Source: an uncultured bacterium
GTDB taxonomy: Bacteria > Bacteroidota > Rhodothermia > Rhodothermales > UBA10348
Reading direction: 5' to 3'
Assembly (NCBI GenBank): GCA_938018055.1
Contig: CALIKL010000010.1
Span: forward strand, 1-64,000
DNA length: 64,000 bases
Positions 9,932 to 19,841 of this stretch are shown here, piece by piece. Position 1 is the first letter of the stretch. Each line of letters opens with the position of its first letter. Both the position numbers and the translations under genes were made by a program. A model generated the notes under the pieces. The model had not been told where the DNA came from, ran no database searches, and saw only the letters and a list, made by a program, of their open reading frames with translations.

Positions 9932-11097
9932 CGAACCCGGTAGAGCACTTCATCCATACCAAACAGGATGGCTCCCGCGCCTCCAAATGCGACCAGTGCC
10001 GGCAGTGGTTGCCAAATCACAAGGCCACCCACGGCCCCCAGCAGGCCACCCAAATACTTGATGTAATTGAGCTGTTCATTGGATGAGTTCTTGATGAGCG
10101 CCTCCAGGCGGCTTTCATCGTAGGCCATCATGTTGCTCATCACCATGTCGTACACATCCAGATTTTCCACAAATCCGAGTACGACACGAGTGGCATATTC
10201 TTCGATGTCCTCAGCCCGGGCTTCGATTTTCTCTGGGACCTTGTCCAACAAGGCATCCATCTCATCGAGTACCAGATCCAACTGCGTTGGGATACCGTGG
10301 ATCGCCTGATCTATCCGACGCTTGAAGTCTTCCTCGTTCAGATAGCGATAGGCTTTCAGGGCCATGCCACCCACACCTTCGCCGACATAGGCTTCGATTT
10401 TCTCCACCACGAAGTCTACAATGCGCTTGCGGACCTCTTCTGAAGTCAAGACCGTCTCTACGTAATCACCTGTCAGCCGCTTCAGATCATCGCGAAATTC
10501 CGGATCCTCGAGCACCCCGCGTGCGACCGACATGGCCAGCTCACGGTACTTCGGGATGATCTGGTTCTCCTCGATTTTCTGCTTGATGATTTCCTCGTTG
10601 ATCAGCTCCTCGCTGACTGCCGTCGCCAGCCGATAGATCACCCGCTCACGCTGTGCAGGAATAAGTCCTTGGCCGAAGATCGGACGCACTTGGCGTGGAT
10701 TGAACAACATGGTTATGGCAACCCAGTTGGTCAAAAAGCCAATCATGCCACTGACAGCTACAATGCGCATCAGTCCTTGCAGTGGAAGCACCTGCCCAAA
10801 AATGGTCAATTCCATCCCGGGGAAGTCCCAAAGGAATGAAGCCCCGAACATGAGCATCAGACCCCACGGAATAATCTGAAGCAGGGGCAGAAGACGAGCG
10901 TGCGAACCGCTGACCCGAGGGGGTTCGCGACGAGGCTTGTCTGAATCACCTGGGGAAGGCAGATGACGTCGAATGTAGGCCCCCACCAAATGCCGGAAGT
11001 CTGCAGCGCGGGCGCGCGTGACCTCCTTTGCTTCAGCAACCGTCACTTCGGCATGCTGGGAGGATTGGTCTTCTTGAAGTTGTTCGTCTTCGGTCAC
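9820..11097 (-). CDS. DUF445 family membrane protein
   Basis: Long ORF with FLTNWVAITMLFNPR...GLIPAQRERVIYRLATAVSEELI typical of DUF445. Confidence 0.85.
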   Translation of the reverse strand: MTEDEQLQEDQSSQHAEVTVAEAKEVTRARAADFRHLVGAYIRRHLPSPGDSDKPRREPPRVSGSHARLLPLLQIIPWGLMLMFGASFLWDFPGMELTIFGQVLPLQGLMRIVAVSGMIGFLTNWVAITMLFNPRQVRPIFGQGLIPAQRERVIYRLATAVSEELINEEIIKQKIEENQIIPKYRELAMSVARGVLEDPEFRDDLKRLTGDYVETVLTSEEVRKRIVDFVVEKIEAYVGEGVGGMALKAYRYLNEEDFKRRIDQAIHGIPTQLDLVLDEMDALLDKVPEKIEARAEDIEEYATRVVLGFVENLDVYDMVMSNMMAYDESRLEALIKNSSNEQLNYIKYLGGLLGAVGGLVIWQPLPALVAFGGAGAILFGMDEVLYRVRQARTALPEAPVSEEAPESEVPAAAASEEDPSPDSED

Positions 11098-11124
11098 GAT
11101 TCCGGGGTGGGATATTCCGAGGCC

Positions 11125-11688
11125 CTATTCGGACGCAGAAAAACCCAGACGGGTTGCATCGGCTTGCATTCCGGCAATCACATTGGCGATGTGCTCAGAC
11201 AACTCGACCCCAAGGTCCTCTGCTCCTTCCCGGATATCATCCCGGCTCACAGCAGCAGCAAATGCCTTGTCCTTGAGCTTCTTCGTCACCGATTTGGGCT
11301 TCATTCCTGCCAACCCGGTCGGCCGGACATAGGCAACGGCCGTAATGAATCCTGCCAATTCGTCCACAGCGAACAAGACTTTGGCCAAAAGCGAGACACG
11401 GGGTGTTCCTGTGTGGGGCGCGTGGCCCATGATGGCATCAAGTACTTCTTGTGGATACCCGACTTCGCGAAGGACGCCTACACCGACGTAGGGATGCTCC
11501 TCCAGCGTCTGATGTTTTTCATAGTCCATGTCATGCAACAGACCCGTCATGCGCCAGAGCGACTCATCTTCGCCGAATTTGCGGGCGTAGAACCCCATGG
11601 CTGCCTCAACGGCATAGGCATGTCGCCGAAGGCTGTCTGTCTTCGTCCACTCGTGGAAAAGTCCCAGGGCATCTTCGTAGCTGTGCAT
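11125..11688 (-). CDS. HD domain-containing protein
   Basis: LLHDMDYEKH...EEHP..IMGHAPHTG HD-family metal-binding motifs. Confidence 0.85.
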   Translation of the reverse strand: MHSYEDALGLFHEWTKTDSLRRHAYAVEAAMGFYARKFGEDESLWRMTGLLHDMDYEKHQTLEEHPYVGVGVLREVGYPQEVLDAIMGHAPHTGTPRVSLLAKVLFAVDELAGFITAVAYVRPTGLAGMKPKSVTKKLKDKAFAAAVSRDDIREGAEDLGVELSEHIANVIAGMQADATRLGFSASE

Positions 11689-11689
11689 A

Positions 11690-12622
11690 TCAGAACATGT
11701 CTACAATTTTCATTTCCTTCAGGTACCGGCCCGGATTCGCCTGAAAGTCTGCGATCAGTCCATTGAGACCGGAGATGGTCGAATCCATACGATGATACAT
11801 GGAGGGGTCATTGATCAAAAGTCCCAACGTGCCCTCTCCTTCATTCAATTTTTCCAGCAGCTCGTTGAGCTGGGAATTGGTCTCATGGAACAGCTCCAGA
11901 TCGTCGTTCAACGTCGCCATCGTCTCCTCCATCTGAGCGATCAAATCAGCAACTGCTTCGCCGTTATCGCCCAGGGCAGCATTGAGACCCGATGTAAGGG
12001 AGTCTGCATTAGCCAAGATGGTTGCAATGCGATCTCGCTCTGCCGCGAGAAGTCCTTCAATCTGTTGCACACTTCCGCGAGCCGCCGACAGGCTTTGGCG
12101 AAAATCTGAGTCTGGCGTCGACAGCAAGGTATTGGTCTCAGCCAGCACTCGATTCAGTTGACCGACCACAGCATTCACATCTTCAATCATTCCCGGGGCC
12201 TTGTCCGACAAATCTGCCATCAAATCCGCGCCGGTCGCTGCGGCTACGAGTCCTCCCTCCGGGATTCTCGGCGCATCCGTTGGACCAAGTACCAGATCCA
12301 TTCTCACCACACCAAGGGCATCGAAGCCTGCGATCGTCGCATACGTACCTTCGGTGACCGGAATGCTTGGGTCGACATGAAACTCGACCATCACTTTCCC
12401 GGAGGTGTCAGAGATGTAAACATCTTTTACCGAGCCGACCGAGACGCCATTTACGCGCACGATATTGCCGCCGATCAAACCTCCGGCGTTGTCGAATTCG
12501 GCTACGAGGTCGTACGTCGAGTCGAATAGCGGAAGATCCTCGAAATAGCGGACTCCCAGGATGAAGATCACCGTAGCGCTGATGATCGTCAAACCCACCT
12601 TGATCTCGTTCGAAAATTTCAC
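11690..12622 (-). CDS. mlaD: MlaD/MCE domain protein
   Basis: N-terminal TM, LVAEFDNAGGLIGGNIVRVNGVSVGSVKDV MCE domain; adjacent to MlaF/MlaE-like genes. Confidence 0.88.
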   Translation of the reverse strand: MKFSNEIKVGLTIISATVIFILGVRYFEDLPLFDSTYDLVAEFDNAGGLIGGNIVRVNGVSVGSVKDVYISDTSGKVMVEFHVDPSIPVTEGTYATIAGFDALGVVRMDLVLGPTDAPRIPEGGLVAAATGADLMADLSDKAPGMIEDVNAVVGQLNRVLAETNTLLSTPDSDFRQSLSAARGSVQQIEGLLAAERDRIATILANADSLTSGLNAALGDNGEAVADLIAQMEETMATLNDDLELFHETNSQLNELLEKLNEGEGTLGLLINDPSMYHRMDSTISGLNGLIADFQANPGRYLKEMKIVDMF

Positions 12623-12648
12623 GTCAGAATCGGATGGTTAGTTGGAGG

Positions 12649-13392
12649 TCAGGATAGACCAATTTTGTATTCATTGGCCGTTACAAAGGCCTTCAGGATC
12701 TGATCTTCGCTTCGATGAAGCTCGTCGATCGTTCCGGTCCAGTGCATGCGACCTTCGTAAATGAAGGCCGCGCGGTCGGCGATGTTGAGAACGGAATGCA
12801 TGTCGTGCGTCACGACAATACTCGTTACGTTCAATTGATCTGCCAGATTGCGGATCAGCTCGTCGATGGTATTCGAGGTCTCAGGGTCCAGACCTGAGGT
12901 CGGTTCATCGTAAATGATGTATCGGGGTTGTAGCGCAACAGCACGAGCGAGTGCCACGCGCTTTTGCATTCCCCCAGAAAGTTCGGAGGGTAGTTTTTCA
13001 CCTACGTCCTCCAGCTCAACCATGGCCAGGCATCGCTTCACTACGTTCGCGATCTCATCTTCCCCCATCTCCGAAAACGTCCGCAAGGGAAAGGCCACAT
13101 TCTCGAAGGAATTCATCGAGTCAAACAGTGCACCGCCCTGGAAGAGGACGCCGAAATTTCGCCGGACACGTCGCAATTCAGCGTAGGTGATGGCGTTGAT
13201 ATCAATCCCATCGACAGTCACCGTTCCGCTGTCTGGACTCAGCAGGCCGATCAGGTGCTTCATCAGCACACTCTTTCCAGAGCCGGATCGACCGATTATA
13301 GCAATCGTTTCGCCCTCGGGAATATCCACCGACACATCCTTGAGGACGTGTTTGTCTCCGAAGCTCTTGTTGACGTTGGATACGCTGATCAT
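12649..13392 (-). CDS. mlaF: ABC transporter ATP-binding protein (MlaF-like)
   Basis: Walker A GRSGSGKSVLMKHLIGL, signature LSGGMQKRVALARA, Walker B; start set at MISVSNVNKSF. Confidence 0.9.
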   Translation of the reverse strand: MISVSNVNKSFGDKHVLKDVSVDIPEGETIAIIGRSGSGKSVLMKHLIGLLSPDSGTVTVDGIDINAITYAELRRVRRNFGVLFQGGALFDSMNSFENVAFPLRTFSEMGEDEIANVVKRCLAMVELEDVGEKLPSELSGGMQKRVALARAVALQPRYIIYDEPTSGLDPETSNTIDELIRNLADQLNVTSIVVTHDMHSVLNIADRAAFIYEGRMHWTGTIDELHRSEDQILKAFVTANEYKIGLS

Positions 13393-13408
13393 AAAATGAA
13401 TAGTGGAA

Positions 13409-14179
13409 TCAGAGCAATGTAGCCGCCAGGACCAGATCGGCGAGCAGAAGGAATACACAACTGGCAACAGCTGCCTGCGTGGTTGAACGACCAACGCCTT
13501 CAGCCCCTCCTTGCGTGTAATACCCTTTGAAACAGGATATGGACGTAATCAGAAACCCAAAAACAAGGGATTTGATCACCCCAAAAATCGGATCGAACGG
13601 CTGGAAGAATTCTCGGGCGCCCTTCATAAACTCTTCAGCCGGCACAAAGCCACCCAGGTCCCCAATTAGCATTCCGCCTCCGATACCTACAAAACATGCA
13701 GCGACGTATAGCACAGGAAACATTACGATCCCGGCAAGGACCCGCGGGACGATGAGATATCCGATGGAATTCAACCCCATGCTTTCCAAAGCATCAATCT
13801 GTTCGGTGACGCGCATGGTTCCCAATTCTGCAGCGATCCGGGCTCCTACGCGGCCAGCGAGAATAAAACCGGTAACCACGGCACCGAGTTCAAGAATCAT
13901 GGACGGTACGACAATGGCCCCGATGATACTCCGCGGAATAAGTGGCGTCACCAGCTGATAGGCGGTTTGCACGGTGGTCACTGCCCCGGAAAATCCAGCA
14001 GCCATGGTCACAATGGGCAGCGAATCCACGCCAATCTTGACCATCTGCTCCCAGAGATTCTTCCTGTATATGGACAGTTCCGATACTGCACCAAAGGCAT
14101 GAAACAGCAATCGGCTGAAGCGCCCCAGGGACTCGAGGGGATTCAGAATTATGTCTAAGGTCGGTTTGACCACAATCAC
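13409..14179 (-). CDS. mlaE: MlaE family ABC transporter permease
   Basis: ELGTMRVTEQIDALESMGLNSIGYLIVPRVLAG is the MlaE signature. Confidence 0.92.
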   Translation of the reverse strand: MIVVKPTLDIILNPLESLGRFSRLLFHAFGAVSELSIYRKNLWEQMVKIGVDSLPIVTMAAGFSGAVTTVQTAYQLVTPLIPRSIIGAIVVPSMILELGAVVTGFILAGRVGARIAAELGTMRVTEQIDALESMGLNSIGYLIVPRVLAGIVMFPVLYVAACFVGIGGGMLIGDLGGFVPAEEFMKGAREFFQPFDPIFGVIKSLVFGFLITSISCFKGYYTQGGAEGVGRSTTQAAVASCVFLLLADLVLAATLL

Positions 14180-14368
14180 GGAGGATGGAGCGGTGCGACA
14201 GCAGGCCTCACAAGGGTACTTACGCTGTCGAAAGTACGGATCATGTGACTATTCGTGACGCTCTGCACGGATTCGTCACAGGAGCAGGCGCAGTGATTCG
14301 CAGGGAAGTCACGAAGCAGAGACAGGATGTGTCAGGAGGCTGACACTCCCCTCACCTATATTCGCACC

Positions 14369-15733
14369 ATGGCCAAGACCAAGACCATATTCTTTTGCCA
14401 GGACTGCGGCAACGAATCGCCAAAATGGCTGGGACAGTGTCCGGCCTGTGGTGCCTGGAATTCGCTCGTCGAAGAGCGGACAGCTTCCTCAAGTCACAAG
14501 CCCGGAATTATTCGAGGTGGCGGCAACGGCCTGTCACCGAAGCCCTTGCGGCTGAGCGAGGTAAAGAGCGGTGCCGAATCACGGATAGGCACCGGTAACG
14601 CAGAGCTGGATCGTGTATTGGGCGGGGGTATCGTTGAGGGATCTGTGGTTCTCATCGCAGGTGATCCCGGAATAGGGAAATCCACGTTGATGACGGAATT
14701 GGCCACGCTACTGAAATCAGTCAAGCTGCTTTACGTAACAGGAGAGGAATCGCCTTCACAGGTGAAGATGCGTGCAGAACGCATGGGCATTGCGTCTGAC
14801 AACTTCCTGCTGCTTGCTGAAACGGAAGTCGAGTCGATCATCCAATGCGTCCAGGACGAAGAGCCCTCCGTAATGGTTGTCGATTCCATTCAGACCATTT
14901 TTCGCTCGGATCTTACCAGTGCCCCGGGGTCTGTGACTCAGGTACGAGAAAGTGCAGCTGCTCTGATTCAGATGGCCAAGGCGTCGGGAACGGCAACATT
15001 CATTGTCGGTCATGTGACCAAGTCCGGGACCATTGCCGGACCTCGAGTACTAGAGCATATGGTGGATACCGTGCTTTACCTCGAAGGTGACCGCCATCAT
15101 GTTTTTCGCATCCTGCGTGCGGTCAAAAACCGGTTTGGCTCCACCAACGAGATTGGTGTTTTCGAAATGGAGGCTCGTGGCCTGACCCCGGTCGACAATC
15201 CGAGCGAGTTGTTTCTTTCCGATCGCAATCTGCTTTCTCCAGGCTCGGCCGTGGTGTGTTCTCTTGAGGGATCCCGTCCCATGCTGGCCGAAATCCAGGC
15301 TCTCGTGACACCAACTTCCTATTCCAACCCTCAGCGGACGGCCAGCGGTTTTGACGGCCGCCGGTTACAGATGCTGTTGGCCGTCCTGGAAAAGCGTGCA
15401 GGCATGCCACTCTCAACGTGTGATGTCTTCGTCAATGTCACCGGCGGCCTGCGCCTGACGGAGCCTGCCGCAGACTTGGCGATCGCAGCGGCAGTGGCGT
15501 CTTCGTGGCGCGATATTCCTCTTCCCTCGCAGGCCATGATAACGGGCGAAGTCGGCTTGGGTGGTGAAGTGCGGGCCGTGTCCCAGTTGGAATCGCGTCT
15601 GGTAGAGACCTCCCGTTTGGGTTTCAGTCAGGCGTTCGTTCCCGAAAAAGGACTGGACCGGAAAAACACACCTAAAGGATTGGAGTGCGTGGGACTGAAG
15701 TCCTTGAATCACATGATGAGCCTGCTGTTCTGA
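14369..15733 (+). CDS. radA: DNA repair protein RadA
   Basis: FFCQDCGNESPKWLGQCPACGAWNS zinc finger, GDPGIGKSTL Walker A, KNRFGSTNEIGVFEM. Confidence 0.97.
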   Translation: MAKTKTIFFCQDCGNESPKWLGQCPACGAWNSLVEERTASSSHKPGIIRGGGNGLSPKPLRLSEVKSGAESRIGTGNAELDRVLGGGIVEGSVVLIAGDPGIGKSTLMTELATLLKSVKLLYVTGEESPSQVKMRAERMGIASDNFLLLAETEVESIIQCVQDEEPSVMVVDSIQTIFRSDLTSAPGSVTQVRESAAALIQMAKASGTATFIVGHVTKSGTIAGPRVLEHMVDTVLYLEGDRHHVFRILRAVKNRFGSTNEIGVFEMEARGLTPVDNPSELFLSDRNLLSPGSAVVCSLEGSRPMLAEIQALVTPTSYSNPQRTASGFDGRRLQMLLAVLEKRAGMPLSTCDVFVNVTGGLRLTEPAADLAIAAAVASSWRDIPLPSQAMITGEVGLGGEVRAVSQLESRLVETSRLGFSQAFVPEKGLDRKNTPKGLECVGLKSLNHMMSLLF

Positions 15734-15755
15734 GCTGTTGGATGGTCAGATGCCA

Positions 15756-16454
15756 TCATGGCCGCCCCAGAACATCCACGCCACCATCTGATCGTCCAAT
15801 GAGCAGATGGGTAGCGAGATCGATAAACAATCCATGGTCCACCACACCCGGGGTCTTCAGGAGCACATCATTCACATGACGTGGGTCAGGGATTCCCTCA
15901 AAGTGAGCGTCAACTACCCACATTCCCTGGTCTGATACAACCGGACCGTCCTTCATCTTCCCCATGCGAATCTCCGGATCCGCACCGAGTCGCTTGAGCA
16001 CCTGTATGACGGGAGCAACAGCCATCGGGACCACTTCGACGGGGAGTGGCATCCGATACCCCAATGCCTCGACGACTTTGCTTTCGTCAACCAGAACAAC
16101 GAATTGCTTCGCGCGGGACGCCACGATCTTCTCGCGGGTTTGTGCTGCACCACGTCCTTTGATCAGAATGAAGGCAGGATCCACCTCGTCAGCTCCGTCG
16201 AAGGCCAGGTCGAGATCCGGTGATTCATCCAGTGTGGTCAACACGATACCATGCTGTCGCGCGAGACGCTCTGCAGCGAAAGAAGTCGCTACGCCTTTGA
16301 CCTGAATCCCCTCGTTGCGAATGCGCGCACCAAGCGCTTCAATGGCCATAGCGGCCGTAGAACCCGTACCGACCCCGAGGGTCATGCCGGTTGAAATCAT
16401 GGAAGCGACATGTTCACCTACCGCTCGTTTGGCGGCAGCTTGCAGATCAGACAT
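15756..16454 (-). CDS. rpiA: Ribose-5-phosphate isomerase A
   Basis: GVGTGSTAAMAIEALG, DGADEVDPAFILIKGRGAA, EKIVASRAKQFVVLVDESK. Confidence 0.96.
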   Translation of the reverse strand: MSDLQAAAKRAVGEHVASMISTGMTLGVGTGSTAAMAIEALGARIRNEGIQVKGVATSFAAERLARQHGIVLTTLDESPDLDLAFDGADEVDPAFILIKGRGAAQTREKIVASRAKQFVVLVDESKVVEALGYRMPLPVEVVPMAVAPVIQVLKRLGADPEIRMGKMKDGPVVSDQGMWVVDAHFEGIPDPRHVNDVLLKTPGVVDHGLFIDLATHLLIGRSDGGVDVLGRP

Positions 16455-16523
16455 GGAGGGCGTAGGGTGGCGTTGAGATGCTGCCTCAATCTACGGCGCA
16501 CATGTCGGCGGGGCGAATCCCGA

Positions 16524-17753
16524 TTATTCGAATCGAAGGGAGTCGATCGGATTCAAGCGCGCGGCTTTGTAGGCCGGATAGCCACCGAAAACCAGGGCGA
16601 TACCGGTCACCATGACGACTGCTCCAATGGCCCAGTTAGTCGGGAAGGTCGCGGATATATCGAAGTAAATCGCCACGCCATTACCCACCATCGCTCCCAA
16701 TACAATACCGATCAGACCGCCTATCTGACACAGAAAGAAGGCTTCGAGCAGAAACTGCCTCATGATGTCCCTCCTTCGAGCACCGATACTTTTGCGGATC
16801 CCGATCTCCCGGGTTCGCTCGGTCACCGAGACCAGCATGATGTTCATGATTCCAATGCCAGCAGCCAGAAGGGATATCAGCCCGATCCCGGCGCCTCCTG
16901 CCGTCAACGTCCCGGTGAAGGCCTCGAAGATGGCCTGCATGGAATCGTTGGTAGACACTTCGAAGTTGTTTTCTTCTCCAGGCTCCACTTTGCGGACGAC
17001 ACGCATTTTCCCAGTCGCCTCTTCCTTGGCCGCATTGATCAGGACTGGATCGTTCACCCTTACTGAAATGTTGGAAATGTTTCGATTCGTTCCGCCGAAT
17101 ACGGTGAACCCGCGTGAAATCGGGATGTAAAGGCGGTTATCCTGGGAGAAGCCCAAGAAGCTACCCTTGCTCTTCAGGACCCCGACTACCTCGCAGCGCA
17201 TACCCGAAGCCCGCACCATCTTTCCGATGGCGTTTTCTGTGGCAAACAGTGCCTCAGCTACATCCGTGCCGAGCACACAGGCTGGTCGAGCATACTGCAC
17301 ATCATCCTGCGTAAAGAATCGCCCGTAGTCCAATTCGTAGGAGTAGTTTCCCAACATATGCTGGTCTACACCCATGACCATTATGTTCGGCTCGGTTTCG
17401 CGGTCTTCATAGACCACCTTACCCATGGAGAAATCTTCAAGGACGCTGACCGTGACAGGCAAAGACATGGCATCAGCAAGACGTTCTACCTGTTCGAACG
17501 TGATGTTCGGACGGTTTCGCATGCTGCGATCCATACGCCCCGTCTGGATCACGGGTGTCCGGGAAATGGAAAAGGTCGACGACCCCAGAAATTGCAATCG
17601 GTCCTTGAAATACACATCAATGACCTGGACAGCGGTTACCGACACGATGATGGCGAATACGCCGATCACCATCCCGAGCAGCGTGAGCGCGGAGCGGACC
17701 TTGTGACCCCGCAGGGCCTCAATCGACATACGGGCGGCTTCGAAAATGCCCAT
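16524..17753 (-). CDS. ABC transporter permease (MacB/FtsX type)
   Basis: LTLLGMVIGVFAIIVSV N-terminus, GIGIMNIMLVSVTERTREIGIRKSIGARRRDI. Confidence 0.92.
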   Translation of the reverse strand: MGIFEAARMSIEALRGHKVRSALTLLGMVIGVFAIIVSVTAVQVIDVYFKDRLQFLGSSTFSISRTPVIQTGRMDRSMRNRPNITFEQVERLADAMSLPVTVSVLEDFSMGKVVYEDRETEPNIMVMGVDQHMLGNYSYELDYGRFFTQDDVQYARPACVLGTDVAEALFATENAIGKMVRASGMRCEVVGVLKSKGSFLGFSQDNRLYIPISRGFTVFGGTNRNISNISVRVNDPVLINAAKEEATGKMRVVRKVEPGEENNFEVSTNDSMQAIFEAFTGTLTAGGAGIGLISLLAAGIGIMNIMLVSVTERTREIGIRKSIGARRRDIMRQFLLEAFFLCQIGGLIGIVLGAMVGNGVAIYFDISATFPTNWAIGAVVMVTGIALVFGGYPAYKAARLNPIDSLRFE

Positions 17754-17754
17754 G

Positions 17755-18993
17755 TTATTCGTACCGGAGGGCTTCGATGGGAGGAGCTTTTGCAGCCGAC
17801 CACGCAGGGGCCAGACCGAACACGGTACCGATGGCTACACAGATGATGAAGGCCATGGCCACCGTGCCCAGATCCAGACTAGCCGGTAACACGGCGCCAA
17901 TCAGCATGGACAATGGGAAGGCAAGCGCCACCCCAATCAGGCCACCGACCATACAGATTACAACAGCTTCCACGAGGAACTGCATCAGGATGCTGATGCG
18001 ACGAGCACCCACGGCTTTTCGCACACCGATCTCGCGCGTGCGCTCGCGGACGGTGACAAACATGATGTTCATGACCCCAATTCCACCCACGAGCAAGGCC
18101 AGCGCTGTCAATCCGATCCCGATGCCAAATATGGCATTCTTGATAGGCTCGATCGTGGCACGAAGGGTTTCTTGCTCGTTGATTTCAAAATTGTCTTCTT
18201 CTTGCACCGTGAGGCCTCGGGACAGACGGGCCACTCCACGAATCTCATCCTTGGCTATATCCAGTGCTACGCCATCAACGATCTTCGCACGAATACTGAC
18301 ATCACGCCAGCGCATACCAAAGTACTTTTTGAACGTATTGAAGGGAATCTGCACAGACCAATCTTCTGATGCGCTGCCTTCGGCCCCTTGCCCCTGACGG
18401 GTCATCACAGCGATCACCCGGAAGGTGTTGCCTGCAATCTTCAGTTCCTTGCCTAACGGGTTTCCGAATGGAAACAGCTCATCGGCGACGCTGGCTCCGA
18501 TAATGGCCACATTCCGAGCACCCTGATCATCAAAGGGGGTGACAAAGTAGCCTTCAGCCAGATCGACGACGTGGACATCACCATAATTGGCTTGCACACC
18601 CATTATGCGAGTCGATGAGATCGACTGATAATCGGTTTTCAGAGAGCGAGCCGTACTAACCACAGCGGTTGCCGCACGGACCATGCGTGATCGTTCATTC
18701 AGGTCGGTTGCCAGATCCGCAGTGATGTTTGGGCGGTTGATGTACTCCCACCACTTGAATCCCGGTCCACTGACCCAGGGCCACTTCTCGATATAGACCA
18801 CATCGGTACCCAGGGTGGCAATATCATTTTCAAACCCCTGTTCAATCCCATTGACCACCGTGGCCATTCCCGTCACCGACACGATCCCGATAATGATGCC
18901 GAGCGTCGTGAGCACAGAGCGCATCTTGTTCGACCATACCGCTCTGACAGCAATCAGGACAGACTCGAAAAACTCGAACAGGAATCGGCGCAC
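17755..18993 (-). CDS. ABC transporter permease (MacB/FtsX type)
   Basis: LTTLGIIIGIVSVTGM, GGIGVMNIMFVTVRERTREIGVRKAVGARR. Confidence 0.92.
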   Translation of the reverse strand: MRRFLFEFFESVLIAVRAVWSNKMRSVLTTLGIIIGIVSVTGMATVVNGIEQGFENDIATLGTDVVYIEKWPWVSGPGFKWWEYINRPNITADLATDLNERSRMVRAATAVVSTARSLKTDYQSISSTRIMGVQANYGDVHVVDLAEGYFVTPFDDQGARNVAIIGASVADELFPFGNPLGKELKIAGNTFRVIAVMTRQGQGAEGSASEDWSVQIPFNTFKKYFGMRWRDVSIRAKIVDGVALDIAKDEIRGVARLSRGLTVQEEDNFEINEQETLRATIEPIKNAIFGIGIGLTALALLVGGIGVMNIMFVTVRERTREIGVRKAVGARRISILMQFLVEAVVICMVGGLIGVALAFPLSMLIGAVLPASLDLGTVAMAFIICVAIGTVFGLAPAWSAAKAPPIEALRYE

Positions 18994-19133
18994 GAATGGA
19001 GTGGGTTGGCTTCAGGTTCATGCACGTACGAAGGCTAATTGGCCGTGTTGCACCTTCATGCTGAACAAATTTGATCTTCGGCAAGTCTCCAAATTAGAGG
19101 AACAAACCGCATCCAGAACGGATTTCCCGATCG

Positions 19134-19316
19134 ATGATGTCCCAAACCTCGAAGAACATGAGCAAACTGCGTGTACTCGGCGAATTCTGGCAGTTTCTGA
19201 AAGTGCGCAAGAAATTCTGGCTCGCCCCTATTCTTGTCGTCTTGCTGCTGCTCAGCCTGGTCATCGTGCTGGCGCAGGGTTCTGCGCTTGCTCCATTTAT
19301 CTACGCGCTCTTCTAG
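19134..19316 (+). CDS. DUF5989-like small membrane protein
   Basis: FWQFLKVRKKFWLAPILVVLLLLSLVIVLAQGSALAPFIYALF, a short single-TM pattern I associate with DUF5989 proteins. Confidence 0.7.
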   Translation: MMSQTSKNMSKLRVLGEFWQFLKVRKKFWLAPILVVLLLLSLVIVLAQGSALAPFIYALF

Positions 19317-19340
19317 GCACTGGGCCACGCGCAAGGATGC

Positions 19341-19841
19341 TTAAGACTCCAGATCCAGCCGTTTTTCGAACCGTAGTCGGTATTCCCGATAGGCACTGTT
19401 GAAATCTGACTTGGTCAGCTGAAAACCCTGGGCAAGGGCCAAGATGGTCATGCCCGGATGCAGGTTCGGAAACGTATCGAAAGCAAGCCTTCGGTAGCCC
19501 TGCTGCTGAACCCGTCGCATCATATCCCCCAGGAGGGCAATGGCAATTCCGCGTCGACGGAAATCAGGCATGACGCCACCTTTCGCACTGTAAAACGTGT
19601 GGCGACTTTCTCGATAGCCGATCTTGAAAGCAATGGGCTCGCCGTCAATCAGCGCTTCCAGAATGAGCAAGTCATCGCGATCGAAGCTATTGATGATGCG
19701 CTCTTCCCTGAATATGGTTCGATTCATTTCACGAATCGCGGCGATGCCTTCAAGGGGGATCTCACGTATCACCATCCCCGGGACGTCAGGGGCATGCACG
19801 GTCAGAGGTGGCGTGTAATCGAAGCGCTCCATGGCAATCAA
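19341..19841 (-). CDS. GNAT family N-acetyltransferase
   Basis: GVMPDFRRRGIAIALLGDMMRRVQQQGYRRLAFDT acetyl-CoA binding motif; ATGA overlap with the helicase gene. Confidence 0.82.
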   Translation of the reverse strand: MIAMERFDYTPPLTVHAPDVPGMVIREIPLEGIAAIREMNRTIFREERIINSFDRDDLLILEALIDGEPIAFKIGYRESRHTFYSAKGGVMPDFRRRGIAIALLGDMMRRVQQQGYRRLAFDTFPNLHPGMTILALAQGFQLTKSDFNSAYREYRLRFEKRLDLES

